Assembly (NCBI GenBank): GCA_937879965.1
Contig: CALFMP010000015.1
Location: 1-64,000, forward strand
Reading direction: 5' to 3'
DNA length: 64,000 nt
From: QKMZ01 sp012965515
GTDB taxonomy: Bacteria > Cyanobacteriota > Vampirovibrionia > Obscuribacterales > Obscuribacteraceae
This document shows, one piece after another, positions 8,097 through 17,183 of the stretch. A program made the translations under genes and the position numbers. Positions within the stretch are counted from its first letter, which is position 1; each line of letters opens with the position of its first letter. A model generated the notes under the pieces. The model searched no databases, was not told the DNA's origin, and worked only from the letters and a program-made list of their open reading frames with translations.

Positions 8097-8774
8097 ATGA
8101 CAGCTCGAAATCACGCCGGTCGATACATGCGCACCAAATTCGGTAGCTACTCCCGCAACGAAAAGGGGCTGGCGACCTGGGTCAAAGTGCTGATTGGTGT
8201 GATGATTGTTGGGACGATTTCGATTGTCGCCATACTCGGCACGGTTAGTTGGTTTATATGGTCTGCTGCTAAGGAGCTTGCTGATCCCGCGAAGGTTAGA
8301 GCTACCGTAGATACGATTGCGAAGTTCGAAGATCCGTTGCCGACAGGATGGAAATTTACGATGGCGCTTCCGCTCGGTCCGATGAGCGTCGCCATACTGA
8401 GCAACGATAAGGCTGATATCAACGTTACTCTCTTGAAAATGCCCAGCGGCGGGAAAGACATGACCACCGATATGGTTGTCGGCGAATACTCGGAGAAAGG
8501 TCTTCCAACGGTTCCGAACCCCACTGGAGCTGCCACGAAGCCCTCGTCGCCAATTTCGATTCAGAACAAGGGCAAACTTACAGTCGCTGGTGAGGACATG
8601 GCCTACGCAGTTGGTTTGAGCAAAAACGCAGGGCCGAAGTTTTCTCAGTTTATTGGTTGTGTGATGCCGAAATCCGCTCAGTCAGCAGTCATTGTGCAAG
8701 GTCAATGTACGAAGTCCGAGGAGTATCCGCTCGAAGAGACCAAGACTCTGCTGAAAGCAATCAAGAGTTTTTAG
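8097..8774 (+). CDS. Single-pass membrane protein of unknown function
   Basis: I do not recognise this 225-residue protein. A basic N-terminus (about 1-28) is followed by one strong transmembrane helix (about 29-53, VKVLIGVMIVGT onward). The remaining 170 residues should be extracytoplasmic, with an alpha/beta character and two Cys (CVMPK, GQCTK) that might pair. The start ATG has a clear AAGGAT ribosome site. It lies 56 bases after the protease-kinase gene on the same strand, so it may be co-expressed and sit in the same membrane. Confidence 0.75.
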   Translation: MTARNHAGRYMRTKFGSYSRNEKGLATWVKVLIGVMIVGTISIVAILGTVSWFIWSAAKELADPAKVRATVDTIAKFEDPLPTGWKFTMALPLGPMSVAILSNDKADINVTLLKMPSGGKDMTTDMVVGEYSEKGLPTVPNPTGAATKPSSPISIQNKGKLTVAGEDMAYAVGLSKNAGPKFSQFIGCVMPKSAQSAVIVQGQCTKSEEYPLEETKTLLKAIKSF

Positions 8775-8803
8775 CTAGTCCTGCTCCAGAGGGCAGTTGA
8801 ATC

Positions 8804-9253
8804 ATGGATAAATACACTTCTCTTCTGGCGCTTTATGCTCGTTTTCTTCTGAGCATGTCGATGTTTTGGGCAGCGTTTTTCAATGTGGCTGGCTGGAACG
8901 ATCAGCTGACGATGTTGTATCCGGTCGCGATGAATTTGTCAGCACCACTTTTGGCGGCGACAACTGCTGCTGAGATTGTGCTCGGTATCTCAATCTTCAT
9001 TGGTTACGCGACCAAGTACATGGCGTGGATGTGTATCTTCTACACGATGGTGATGGCATGCGTGACGCACCAATTCTGGGGAGTGGAACCAGGTCTGCAA
9101 GCGCGTGAGGCGATGAACTTCTTGCAAGCGTTCGGATCTGCCGGTGGTTTCTTGCTGCTCATTGCACTCGGTCCAGGAAAATTCAGCGTCGATCAATTGC
9201 TGAAAGAACCAGTGTCACCAACTCCAACACCTGCTGCGGAAACGAAGTCTTAA
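8804..9253 (+). CDS. DoxX-family membrane protein
   Basis: 149 residues with four hydrophobic helices and the DoxX layout: LYARFLLSMSMFWAAFFNVAGW at the start, a second helix with AAEIVLGISIFIGY, and GGFLLLIALGPGKFS near the end. DoxX proteins are small integral membrane proteins linked to quinone and thiol redox processes, but the function of most members is unknown. A Pro/Thr-rich tail extends into the cytoplasm. It is the last gene of the plus-strand run and converges on the amine oxidase gene with only 40 bases between. Confidence 0.75.
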   Translation: MDKYTSLLALYARFLLSMSMFWAAFFNVAGWNDQLTMLYPVAMNLSAPLLAATTAAEIVLGISIFIGYATKYMAWMCIFYTMVMACVTHQFWGVEPGLQAREAMNFLQAFGSAGGFLLLIALGPGKFSVDQLLKEPVSPTPTPAAETKS

Positions 9254-9293
9254 TCACCCTATCTTCGTCTTTGTCCTTTCCCATGCCTATTCC

Positions 9294-10772
9294 TCAGCCG
9301 ATTAATTCCCTTGCAACGTACTCTCCAGCGCGCACAGCGCCGTCTATGTTGCCGTTCCATAGTGGAGATGATTCGGAAGTCGCCCAGTGAATGAGACCGA
9401 ATGGCTGCCTGATGACGTGTCCGTAGGAAGTCATCACTCCTGGTGCCAAATGAGCGACGTGGCATCCGCGGGTCCAGCGATCTTTCGACCAGTCGTACTC
9501 AAAGTAATGAATTGGCTTCACCGCCTCTAGTCCGAAACGTTTTGCCATCGCGGTAATCACATGCTTGTACCGCGTCTCAGCTGGCATTTCGGCCAATTGC
9601 ATTGCCTCCTTTGAAAATGCAAACGACATCAATACGCCCACTCCCTCTCCCGGCGGCGATGTGTCCAGAGTCATTTGGATAAACTCATCCGGCGCTGTAA
9701 CCTCACCGCTCAAGCCTCTCTTTCGCCAGAATGGCTCGCTGTAGACTGTGATGAATTTCGTGCACTGACCGGCCGGCATATGCCTGAGCAGTTCCATCCG
9801 CGTAGAGGGAAGTAGCGGGATGTAATCGATGTCGTTTGCCAGATTTGGCGGGACTGCGACGACGACGCGTTTTGCTTTGATGGTGGCTTTGTCTGAGGTG
9901 ACTGTGACGCTGGTGTCGTCCTGCGTGATTTGTCGAACAGGCGATGAAAGCAAGAGCCAATCGCATGACTCTTTCGAGCTTCCCTCCAAGTTCTCTCTGA
10001 GGTTCTTTTTGAGGTTCTCTTTGTTCAATTCCTCAATTTTCTCGCGCATTTTCTCGGCGACTGTTATCATGCCGCCTTTGACCATGTCTTGTTCCGCGCC
10101 GCCCTCCACCTTCATTTGCAATTCGATGTCGTTGCCCGAAGCGGCAATCTGAAACAGAACATATAGAAGAGAAATCTCAGACAGTTCAACGGTGAACAAA
10201 CCGATGAAAAGTATTCGTAGCATTGCGAGTGCTGGTTTGCCTAGGTTGTGCGCGGGGTCGTTTAGAAATTGCCCCAGAGACATCGAGTCCCACTCTTGTG
10301 CTTTCGCACAAGTCCACGGTGCGTCATTCGGAACTTCCAAAGACATCTTCGACAGCTTCTGTAAGGTGTCCCAGACGCCGTCCAACGATTCAGAATCGAC
10401 CTCGGGTACTTCCTCCCCATAGCGATAGTATTCGCCCTTGTAGACGAGCAGGCTGTCGCCATGAATCGGTGTCGGCGTGATATCCAAATCCAATTCTTTT
10501 AGCAGAGAGTATATGCGTTCTTGCGACGGACCTAAAAAAGTTCCGCCCAAATCAATCGGCGTTCCATCGTCGAGATACTTCGTCCAGACCTTGCCGCCGA
10601 TGCGGTCACGCGCTTCAACTACGACTACTGAATGCCCGGCTTGGGTAAGTCTAAGCGCAGCCGTGAGTCCGGCGAATCCTGCGCCGACGATACAAAAGTC
10701 TCGCTCTACAAAGTTCTTCGACACAAAGAAAAGCCCCGAGCACGCGAGCCGACAGCTCTCACAGTTGACCAA
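9294..10772 (-). CDS. FAD-dependent amine oxidase (monoamine-oxidase-like)
   Basis: The N-terminal dinucleotide-binding fold is clear: VGAGFAGLTAALRL, then an acidic strand end (VVEARDRIGGKVWT). This is followed by the amine-oxidase LGGTFLGPSQ motif and, at the C-terminus, the FAD-binding motif around IHWATSESSPLWNGNIDGAVRAGE. Members oxidise amines or related substrates; the substrate here cannot be told. About 490 residues, normal length. The start is unsure: the TTG at 10772 has no ribosome site, and a GTG about 17 codons inside is possible. No signal peptide, so probably cytoplasmic. Confidence 0.88.
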   Translation of the reverse strand: MVNCESCRLACSGLFFVSKNFVERDFCIVGAGFAGLTAALRLTQAGHSVVVVEARDRIGGKVWTKYLDDGTPIDLGGTFLGPSQERIYSLLKELDLDITPTPIHGDSLLVYKGEYYRYGEEVPEVDSESLDGVWDTLQKLSKMSLEVPNDAPWTCAKAQEWDSMSLGQFLNDPAHNLGKPALAMLRILFIGLFTVELSEISLLYVLFQIAASGNDIELQMKVEGGAEQDMVKGGMITVAEKMREKIEELNKENLKKNLRENLEGSSKESCDWLLLSSPVRQITQDDTSVTVTSDKATIKAKRVVVAVPPNLANDIDYIPLLPSTRMELLRHMPAGQCTKFITVYSEPFWRKRGLSGEVTAPDEFIQMTLDTSPPGEGVGVLMSFAFSKEAMQLAEMPAETRYKHVITAMAKRFGLEAVKPIHYFEYDWSKDRWTRGCHVAHLAPGVMTSYGHVIRQPFGLIHWATSESSPLWNGNIDGAVRAGEYVARELIG

Positions 10773-10806
10773 TTAAATCAGCTTGAAAACCAGCCTGCCT
10801 TGTGTA

Positions 10807-10830
10807 GCCCCGCATTGCATGCGCAGGGGC
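10807..10830. repeat. Dispersed GC-rich palindromic element
   Basis: GCCCCGCA and TGCGCAGGGGC arms face each other around a TTGCA centre. It is a degenerate copy of the palindromic family seen at many gene ends in this window. It sits between two minus-strand genes, upstream of the amine oxidase. Confidence 0.6.
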
Positions 10831-10928
10831 GAGATAAATACCGCCCCTTGCCAAAACTGCTTCGGCAATGTTTTTAGCGCCCGAGCAACGCAATGCTTCC
10901 GCTTTTTGTAGATGACCAACTCAATACA

Positions 10929-10964
10929 AACCAACCAACCTATTCAGAAGTAGGTTGGTTGGTT
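10929..10964 (-). terminator. Hairpin with 14-bp perfect stem
   Basis: AACCAACCAACCTA (10929-10942) pairs perfectly with TAGGTTGGTTGGTT (10951-10964) around an 8-nt loop. Read on the minus strand it follows the gene ending at 10995 and is followed by a short T-containing stretch, so it is a likely terminator for that gene. The four-base periodicity of the arms is unusual. Confidence 0.6.
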
Positions 10965-10994
10965 GACCTTTAGGATGGCATTGTATATGGTGCC

Positions 10995-11330
10995 TTAGTC
11001 TTCGACGCGTTTTGCCAAAGCTTTCTTGTGGATCTTGTTGCTGATTTTGTTCAAGTCTCTTTCCACTTCAGCAATGTTTTCGTAACTCAACTTGCCGCCA
11101 TTTCTCGACTTCATGCGGCTGACTTTCTTCCATACATCTTGGTTGTCGTCTCTCAGGTCACGCGCTTCGCGCAATGTCAATTCGCCGGCTCTTTCCATGC
11201 GATTGATCTTTGCCCCCAAGATTTGGTGGCGCTGAGTAATGGTATAACGACGCGCTTTTGCTTCAGACGGTTGCGCTGCGAACTGCAACACGGAGAAGAC
11301 AGCAATTGCAGTAACTACTTGGCGAAACAT
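10995..11330 (-). CDS. Small secreted helical protein, single copy of a shared module
   Basis: 111 residues with a signal peptide (about 1-24, cleavage near SEAKA), then a charged, all-helical region. No known family recognised. Residues about 34-100 follow a pattern also found twice in the protein at 12653-13669: a helix, then AGELT (48-52), a helix, then LSYENIAEVERDL (81-93). This suggests a conserved exported domain of about 70 residues. A hairpin terminator lies just downstream. Confidence 0.7.
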   Translation of the reverse strand: MFRQVVTAIAVFSVLQFAAQPSEAKARRYTITQRHQILGAKINRMERAGELTLREARDLRDDNQDVWKKVSRMKSRNGGKLSYENIAEVERDLNKISNKIHKKALAKRVED

Positions 11331-11472
11331 ATTTAGGAAACCTCCGACACTGTGGTGACTGGAGGACGTAGTACTAGCTCGTTGGTTCCCTACGGTACGA
11401 ACTCAAGAGATGTTGCGGTGCTGTTTCACTAATGGTAGCGTCGACGCACTGCGTCAACGGTTATTAAATGCG

Positions 11473-11537
11473 GCCGACGCATGGCATAGCTCCTACGAAA
11501 AAACGCAAAAAATAGGGCGCATGCAATGCGCCCCTAC
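11473..11537. repeat. Two copies of the dispersed palindromic element
   Basis: 11513-11537 contains GGGCGCAT / ATGCGCCC around a short centre and ends CCCCTAC, the hallmark of the family. A weaker copy, GCCGACGCATGGC then CTCCTAC, lies at 11473-11496. Both follow the stop of the REC-Hpt gene on the minus strand. Confidence 0.65.
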
Positions 11538-11571
11538 GGTTTTCTATGCAGTTCTTCTCAGCCGGTGCGAC

Positions 11572-12399
11572 TTACGTAGCGGTTTCGGCAGGTAAATGGC
11601 TTTGAATGTAATCACGCAACGACGAGAATTCACGTTCGATCGATGTCGCGGTTTCCTCAGCCTCGATCCAGTCGTGTCTGCAAGCAGTTTGCTCCAGATA
11701 CAAGCACAGTCGAGCCAAATTCTTCGCGCCGATCGAAGCGCATGAAGCTTTGATTTCGTGAGCCAACGCGGCAACCAACTTGGAGTTCTTTTCTTCCATG
11801 TGGCGTTTCACTTTGCCCAACATGTCCTGCGTGTCGTTGAGGAACATGTCCATCATTTCTGTCAGTTGCTCTGGTTCGTAGAACTCTTCCAACTCAGCCA
11901 TATCGAGTGGTTCGTTCTTGACGAGAGTGAGTGGGCTCTTCGGTCTGAGGACTTTGCGTCTTTGCTTTTGAGTTTCGCAAACTACTTCAGTCCTGAGCCA
12001 GTGATTGACTTTTGCTTTCAAAAGATCAATGTCAATGGGTTTCGACAAATAATCGTCCATGCCCGCGGCGATGCAGCGCTCTCTGTCGCCTGACATTGCA
12101 AGGGCAGTGACAGCAATAATCGGACTATAAGTATTGGTACGAGCTTCAATTTCTCGTATCGCCACTGTCGCTTCGAAACCATCCATGATTGGCATATGAC
12201 AATCCATTAGGATGAGGTCGAATTTTTGGTTGGAAACGGCTTCCACCGCCTCACGACCATTGCTCGTAATCTTAACTTTCAGTCCCAGGCGTTGCAAAAG
12301 AACTGTTGCCACTTTTTGATTGACAAAGTTGTCCTCGACAAGGAGCACATGGGGCGGATCGCCTTGATGTGTCATTGAGTCGCCGGCTGCTTGTTTCAT
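11572..12399 (-). CDS. Phosphorelay protein: receiver plus Hpt domain
   Basis: 275 residues. Residues about 16-135 form a receiver domain with acidic pocket VEDN, phospho-acceptor D66 in LILMDCHMP, conserved T/A (VTALA) and K120 (SKPID). Residues about 165-260 form an Hpt domain with the phosphorylatable H214 in the AHEIKASCASIGAKNL motif. Such proteins pass phosphate from a hybrid kinase to an output regulator. There is no DNA-binding or catalytic output. The best start is the ATG at 12399 after AGGTAAAAAC. A hybrid kinase partner could be the one at 45025-47694, but no sequence evidence ties them. Confidence 0.9.
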   Translation of the reverse strand: MKQAAGDSMTHQGDPPHVLLVEDNFVNQKVATVLLQRLGLKVKITSNGREAVEAVSNQKFDLILMDCHMPIMDGFEATVAIREIEARTNTYSPIIAVTALAMSGDRERCIAAGMDDYLSKPIDIDLLKAKVNHWLRTEVVCETQKQRRKVLRPKSPLTLVKNEPLDMAELEEFYEPEQLTEMMDMFLNDTQDMLGKVKRHMEEKNSKLVAALAHEIKASCASIGAKNLARLCLYLEQTACRHDWIEAEETATSIEREFSSLRDYIQSHLPAETAT

Positions 12400-12607
12400 G
12401 TTTTTACCTGGACCTCATGGATTCACTTGCTGCTCAAGTCTGAAATCGAGTTCGTATAAGCTTTTGTCTCTTGATGAGAGACGAGAGTCTTTCGGACTTA
12501 CAACAGATAACTAGAATTATTGCCGAAAAACTATCCTGTTTGCATCAAAAATCTATTTATCGCGCTAATTTAGTCAAACCTTGATAATTCTCCTTTTTTA
12601 GTATGGT

Positions 12608-12635
12608 CAAGGAGACGGTAAAAACCGTCTCCTTG
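12608..12635 (-). terminator. Hairpin, 12-bp stem with AAAA/TTTT loop
   Basis: CAAGGAGACGGT pairs with ACCGTCTCCTTG around a 4-base loop. It lies 18 bases beyond the stop of the minus-strand gene at 12653, so it probably ends that transcript. The U-tract on the minus strand is weak. Confidence 0.65.
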
Positions 12636-12652
12636 TTGCCCACATATCCTTT

Positions 12653-13669
12653 TTAGTTAACACGAATTCCGATTCTGGCGCGAGCGCGTTGTGTGCTGGC
12701 GATGTCGTTATCGAAAGAAGTCTGGATATCATCCAGCTTTTCAGACAAGTATTTGTGTTTGCTGTCGCTTAACACTCCGTTCTTGGTGTATTTCACCTGT
12801 CTCGTCGAAACTTCGTTGATGCGCTCTTTCAGCCTGGCTACGTTTCTGTTGGTCAGACGGCCTGCTTTGTATTCGTCATCAATCTTGGTCGTCATGACAG
12901 CGATTCGGGCGCTGATGTCATCAGTTGCCACCACTACAGGAGCTGCTGCGACTACGCGTGTGGGTGTGATCACCGCTGTGGCCGGTGCAACTACCGTGCG
13001 TGCAGGAATTACAGCGGTCCTAACGGGTGTGACAACTGTGCCGTCGTTGGTGATGTAGGTCGTTCCTACCAGTCTTCTCATTGCGATTGTCGGCACATAG
13101 CCGGTCAAGGTGGCATGCAAGTCATTGAGTCTTGCTGCTAGAGAGAGTGCTTCTTCGTATGTGATCGCACGTCCGCCGGCTCTGTAGGTTTCTTCTTGAG
13201 CGGTGATGGTCGCCAGGTCAGAACGCAAGTGCATTGCCTGATCGGCGGTGATTTTGCCGAGAGTCAGAGACTCATTGATGTAGCGTTCTAGATCGGCGCG
13301 GCGAGCGTCAATCAATCCGACATAAGAATCGAATGCCGGAGCGGTGGTCAGAGCGACCAAGTGTCCGGAACTGTCGAAGCTGGCGAGAACTCTATTATTC
13401 GACCTGTCCAAGACAACCCAGCCTGGGCTGAGTGAGCCAGCAACGAATCCTCTAATAGGATCGTAAGGCCCTTTGATAACACCGGTGATCGGGTCTACGA
13501 CTACATAATCTCCAGAGCCAGACAGAACGAATTCTGTTGCGGTTGTGGTTGATACTGGCTGTGTGATTGTCGTTGTGCGGATAATTGTTTCACTATCGGC
13601 GAAAGCAGGCACAACAGCGCAGCCCAAAATGCTCACTGAAAATGCGGCTAGTAGTATTTTTGCGTTCAT
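12653..13669 (-). CDS. Secreted protein with two copies of a helical module
   Basis: Unrecognised family, 338 residues. The signal peptide covers about 1-24. Residues 50-110 look beta-rich and contain GxVxGPYDPIRGFVAG. Two modules of about 70 residues follow: residues 115-187 (with GKIT at 138-141, then AITYEEALSLAARL) and residues 251-318 (with AGRLT at 269-273, then GVLSDSKHKYLSEKL). They are separated by a Val/Thr/Pro/Ala-rich linker (about 210-250). The same module occurs singly in the protein at 10995-11330. I use the second ATG, at 13669, because AAGGAG lies at the right distance; the first ATG at 13678 directly abuts that site. Confidence 0.75.
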   Translation of the reverse strand: MNAKILLAAFSVSILGCAVVPAFADSETIIRTTTITQPVSTTTATEFVLSGSGDYVVVDPITGVIKGPYDPIRGFVAGSLSPGWVVLDRSNNRVLASFDSSGHLVALTTAPAFDSYVGLIDARRADLERYINESLTLGKITADQAMHLRSDLATITAQEETYRAGGRAITYEEALSLAARLNDLHATLTGYVPTIAMRRLVGTTYITNDGTVVTPVRTAVIPARTVVAPATAVITPTRVVAAAPVVVATDDISARIAVMTTKIDDEYKAGRLTNRNVARLKERINEVSTRQVKYTKNGVLSDSKHKYLSEKLDDIQTSFDNDIASTQRARARIGIRVN

Positions 13670-13853
13670 CTCTCTCATCTCCTTAGTTACCGTTCGGGCT
13701 GCTTCCGGATTTACAGGCTTAAAAGTGTTCCGGGAAATTTAGCCAATGGTGAGACTGCCGATCTGGGATTCGGTTCCTGAAATGTTCGATAGATTTCGTG
13801 TATTAATAGATTTCCGTCTATCGACTCATCTTCGAAAGAAGTTCGAAAGACCG

Positions 13854-13969
13854 TGACAGTAATTTCCTACCTTAATATATGCAGCCCGGCTGCCTTGGCT
13901 TAAAACGCCCAAATACACGGACTCTTGACGACCTTGACAGTATGACAGTAATTTGAGAGAATACTGTCA
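13854..13969 (+). promoter_or_regulatory. Probable operator of the MerR-type gene
   Basis: A 9-bp inverted repeat TGACAGTAT (13935-13943) / ATACTGTCA (13961-13969) ends on the A of the start codon of the MerR gene. The 12-base word TGACAGTAATTT occurs twice, at 13854-13865 and 13943-13954. TTGACA at 13934-13939 could be a -35 box. The layout suggests autoregulation by the MerR protein encoded just downstream. Confidence 0.5.
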
Positions 13970-14502
13970 TGGTTGTTCAAGGACACGACGCATACACCCT
14001 GGAAGAGCTACTTACGGAAGTCGGCAAGCTTGTGACGTCACTGGGGCTGCTGGGTGTTCAGAAAGACAATCGCGTATCGGATCTGCCGGATGTGAGGACA
14101 GTCCGTTACTACACCAGTCTCGGTTTATTAGATCGCCCGCAAATTGTAGGGAGGCAGGGCATCTATGGACGCAGGCACATTCTGCAATTGCTGGCTATCA
14201 AGGCTTTGCAGACCCTGTCTCTACCACTTCAGGAAATCCAAAACAAACTCTTCGGGCTATCCGACGCAGAACTCGAAGGTTTGACTGCCGCCATCTCCGG
14301 ACAGAGACAAGCAGCAATGCGGGACGAACTGCAAACTCGTCCTGTACTCTGGAGAGAGATAGTTGTAGCGCCTGGACTTAAGCTGATGGTCGAAGACGGG
14401 TGGTCACCGGAATCCGATGCGGACGCACTTTTAAACATGATGCGCGCGGCTTTGCATTTAATCATCAAAGACCAGCGCAGACCTGAACACGATGGAGGTT
14501 AG
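13969..14502 (+). CDS. MerR-family transcriptional regulator
   Basis: 177 residues. Winged-helix DNA-binding region: YTLEELL, then an unusual 25-residue insertion, then DVRTVRYYTSLGLLDRP, the wing GRQGIYGRRHILQLLAIKAL and SLPLQEIQNKL. The C-terminal part (about 105-177) lacks the Cys of metal sensors, so the signal is unknown. Its stop is 4 bases before the start of the VIT-VWA gene. The conserved pairing suggests it controls that gene. Inverted repeats overlap its own start codon. Confidence 0.85.
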   Translation: MVVQGHDAYTLEELLTEVGKLVTSLGLLGVQKDNRVSDLPDVRTVRYYTSLGLLDRPQIVGRQGIYGRRHILQLLAIKALQTLSLPLQEIQNKLFGLSDAELEGLTAAISGQRQAAMRDELQTRPVLWREIVVAPGLKLMVEDGWSPESDADALLNMMRAALHLIIKDQRRPEHDGG

Positions 14503-14506
14503 GGTA

Positions 14507-17173
14507 ATGCCGTCAGATCCAGAAGCAAAGACTATCCCGCTTTTTGATTGCGAATTTGCGAAAAGAGCTTTGGGCACGCTGATCGCCGAGATGTCCGGCG
14601 TCAAGAAAGAGTTGCCGCTTGCGGCGGTTGATATTCAGGCAAAAGTTGCCGATCGCATCAGCGATGTCACAATCAGCCAGAAATTCCGCAACACATTCGC
14701 CGATCATTTGGAAACGGTATACATCTTTCCTCTTGCACATTCGGCGGTAGTCACATCGTTTGAAATGCGAGTGGGTACGCGCGTGGTCAAAGGTGAGGTG
14801 AAAGAACGCCAGGAAGCGCGCCAAGATTATCAAACTGCGCTTGCCGAGGGAAAACGCTCAGCGTTAATGGAACAAGAGCGCGATGATGTTTTCACAATGC
14901 AGGTGGGAAACATCGCGCCGGGCGAAGAAGTAAGCGTGGTGCTGAACTATTCGGAGCGTTTGCCCTTCTTTGAAGATGGCACCTGCGAGATTCGTCTGCC
15001 GCTTGTAGTTGCGCCGCGCTATATCTCAGGCACTCCGTGCGACAGAGAATCTGTTGGAATGGGAACTGAAAACGATACAGACCAAGTTCCTGACGCTTCG
15101 CGCATTACTCCTCCGCGTTTGGTAGAAGGTGCTAAAGACAATGTTCAGCTGTCGGTTTCGGTTGAACTCTTGCAATCCGCGGACGGTACTTTCAACATCA
15201 AAGATTTGAGTTCTTCTCAACACGTTGTCGGAACGTCTTTGGAAGACGGCAGCATCAAAGTGGAGCTGTCTAAAGAAGACGAGCTGATGAACCGGGATTT
15301 CATTCTCAAATGGGTCGCCGCAGAGAAGAATCTGAAGCCTAATTTGGTCACTTACGCTGACAAAAACGGCAACACATATTGCATGCTCACTGTGATGTCG
15401 CCGAAGCAAGATAAATTTCTCGGCGTTCCCAGAGATGTGATTTTCATTGTTGATCGCTCAGGCTCTATGGGCGGATCCAAAATGGCATCAGCAGCCAAAT
15501 CATGCTCGATACTCTTAGATACTTTAGGACCGCAAGATCGTTTTGCAATCTGTGCATTTGATGACACAAACGAATGGATGCAACCGCATACAGAATGGAC
15601 AAGCAGTGTTTCCGGCAAATTTGTCGGCGCCGATGAATCGGGAATTGAAAGTGGCAAAGCCTATTTGCGCACTGTCACCGCTCGCGGCGGCACTGAATTG
15701 GAACCGGCTCTGGCTGAAGCGCTTGGCGAATTTACACACAACAAAAGAGCGGATGCATCTGGAATCATTGTCATTTTGACCGATGGTCAAGTCGGCAACG
15801 AATCGTACGTCTACAAACGCCTGCAGGAAGATCTCGGTGATGCGCGGGTGTTCACCGTGGGAATCGACACCGCAGTCAATGGCGGCATATTGACTCGCAT
15901 GGCGACACTTGGTGGTGGAACATCCGCGCTTGTTACCCCGGGAGCAAAACTTGAAAAAGCTCTCGGTCAAATTGGGCGCGAGATTGGGGTTCCGGTTTTG
16001 ACTGGACTCAGTTTGGAATCCGTGACCGGAAGTATGGAAGCAGACACCATCACTCCGGCGAACTTGCCCGATGTTTTCAGAGGACGCGCGATAACCATTT
16101 TCTTCAAGATGTCGCAAGGCACAACGGCTGGAAACGGCAAGAAGAAGATTCGCATTAAAGGCACGCGAGCTGACGGTTCTTCATACTCCGAAGAAGTCAC
16201 TGAGAAGCGTGTTAAGTTGCCGGCGGTTGCTTCACTCTATGCAAAATCGCTGATCCGCGACCTCGAAGATGCGCTGAGAGAAGGAGGTCGTGACTCCAAC
16301 AAGGTCAGCAAACGAATGATTGATGTTTCGCTGACGCATTCAGTGCTGTGCAGATTGACAGCATTCGTAGCAGTGGATTCTGAAGTTACGAATAAGGACG
16401 GAAAGCAACGCACTGTTGTTCAGCCGGTTCATCAGCCTGCTGAGTGGGAGTCCTTAAGTTCAGGTACGAAAAATCTTGCCAGAGCATTTGGATCTGCAAA
16501 AGCAACTCCCTTCATGTCTGGTCCTGCTAGTTACGGCAGCTCCAGATTCGGAGCGCCGCCGCCTAGTGCACCAGGTGCAGCCCCTTCGGCGCAGCAAAGT
16601 GCTCAGCCCATTGATCCGTCTACCGGGGGGTGGGGATCAGCGCCCGGTTCCACCGGCTGGGGGATGTCTGGAAGTACTGGTGCATTTGGCGGTCTTCCTC
16701 CAGGAAACACACCACCGCTTCCTGGTGGCGGACTAGAGGAAAAATTCGGCATGGCACAAAGTTGGAACACACCTATACAAGAGAGATCTGTTAGAGGCAG
16801 AGAAGCTGGGCCGCCACAAGCCCCAGTAGATCTAATAGCAGCACTCAACAAGCTGGTTCTCACCATCAATAATTTGGTTAACCTGTTTGGATCTGGTGGC
16901 TCCGGTGACTGGAAGCAACTGGAAGATGTGAGAGCCTTGTGTTTGAAACATCTGCAGGCGTCGCGCTTTGCTGCGAGTGCTCCAAAACTTCAGCAATTCC
17001 TCCGCACTGAAGCAGTCGAATGCGTTGCTGCCATCAAAGCAGGCGGACTGACAGCCGAAGTCGTTGACAGAGTGCAGCGTGCGCTCGATGAGTTGAAACA
17101 CGAGATCGATTCCATCAGTGCAAACAAAGAGCCAGTTGCACAGGGACGCAATTTCTGGGAGAGCTCGATCTGA
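14507..17173 (+). CDS. VIT and von Willebrand factor A domain protein
   Basis: About 888 residues. The N-terminal VIT domain (about 30-160) has the typical DRISDVTISQKFRN and LAHSAVVTSFEMRVG blocks. The VWA domain (about 305-480) has an intact MIDAS: D316-x-S318-x-S320, a TARGGTEL threonine and LTDGQVG. A Gly/Pro/Ser-rich linker (about 660-750) precedes a helical C-terminus (about 765-880). There is no clear signal peptide. VIT-VWA proteins act in protein-protein contacts, and this one is probably cytoplasmic. I take the ATG at 14507 because GGAGG lies 8 bases before it; the in-frame ATG at 14492 would overlap that site. The MerR gene directly upstream is the likely regulator. Confidence 0.85.
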   Translation: MPSDPEAKTIPLFDCEFAKRALGTLIAEMSGVKKELPLAAVDIQAKVADRISDVTISQKFRNTFADHLETVYIFPLAHSAVVTSFEMRVGTRVVKGEVKERQEARQDYQTALAEGKRSALMEQERDDVFTMQVGNIAPGEEVSVVLNYSERLPFFEDGTCEIRLPLVVAPRYISGTPCDRESVGMGTENDTDQVPDASRITPPRLVEGAKDNVQLSVSVELLQSADGTFNIKDLSSSQHVVGTSLEDGSIKVELSKEDELMNRDFILKWVAAEKNLKPNLVTYADKNGNTYCMLTVMSPKQDKFLGVPRDVIFIVDRSGSMGGSKMASAAKSCSILLDTLGPQDRFAICAFDDTNEWMQPHTEWTSSVSGKFVGADESGIESGKAYLRTVTARGGTELEPALAEALGEFTHNKRADASGIIVILTDGQVGNESYVYKRLQEDLGDARVFTVGIDTAVNGGILTRMATLGGGTSALVTPGAKLEKALGQIGREIGVPVLTGLSLESVTGSMEADTITPANLPDVFRGRAITIFFKMSQGTTAGNGKKKIRIKGTRADGSSYSEEVTEKRVKLPAVASLYAKSLIRDLEDALREGGRDSNKVSKRMIDVSLTHSVLCRLTAFVAVDSEVTNKDGKQRTVVQPVHQPAEWESLSSGTKNLARAFGSAKATPFMSGPASYGSSRFGAPPPSAPGAAPSAQQSAQPIDPSTGGWGSAPGSTGWGMSGSTGAFGGLPPGNTPPLPGGGLEEKFGMAQSWNTPIQERSVRGREAGPPQAPVDLIAALNKLVLTINNLVNLFGSGGSGDWKQLEDVRALCLKHLQASRFAASAPKLQQFLRTEAVECVAAIKAGGLTAEVVDRVQRALDELKHEIDSISANKEPVAQGRNFWESSI

Positions 17174-17183
17174 GGGAGACTGT

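Noticed and set aside
15524..16117. 197-codon minus-strand frame inside the VIT-VWA gene
   Set aside because: The gene on the other strand has clear domains. This frame is the mirror of its codon pattern, with no ribosome site.
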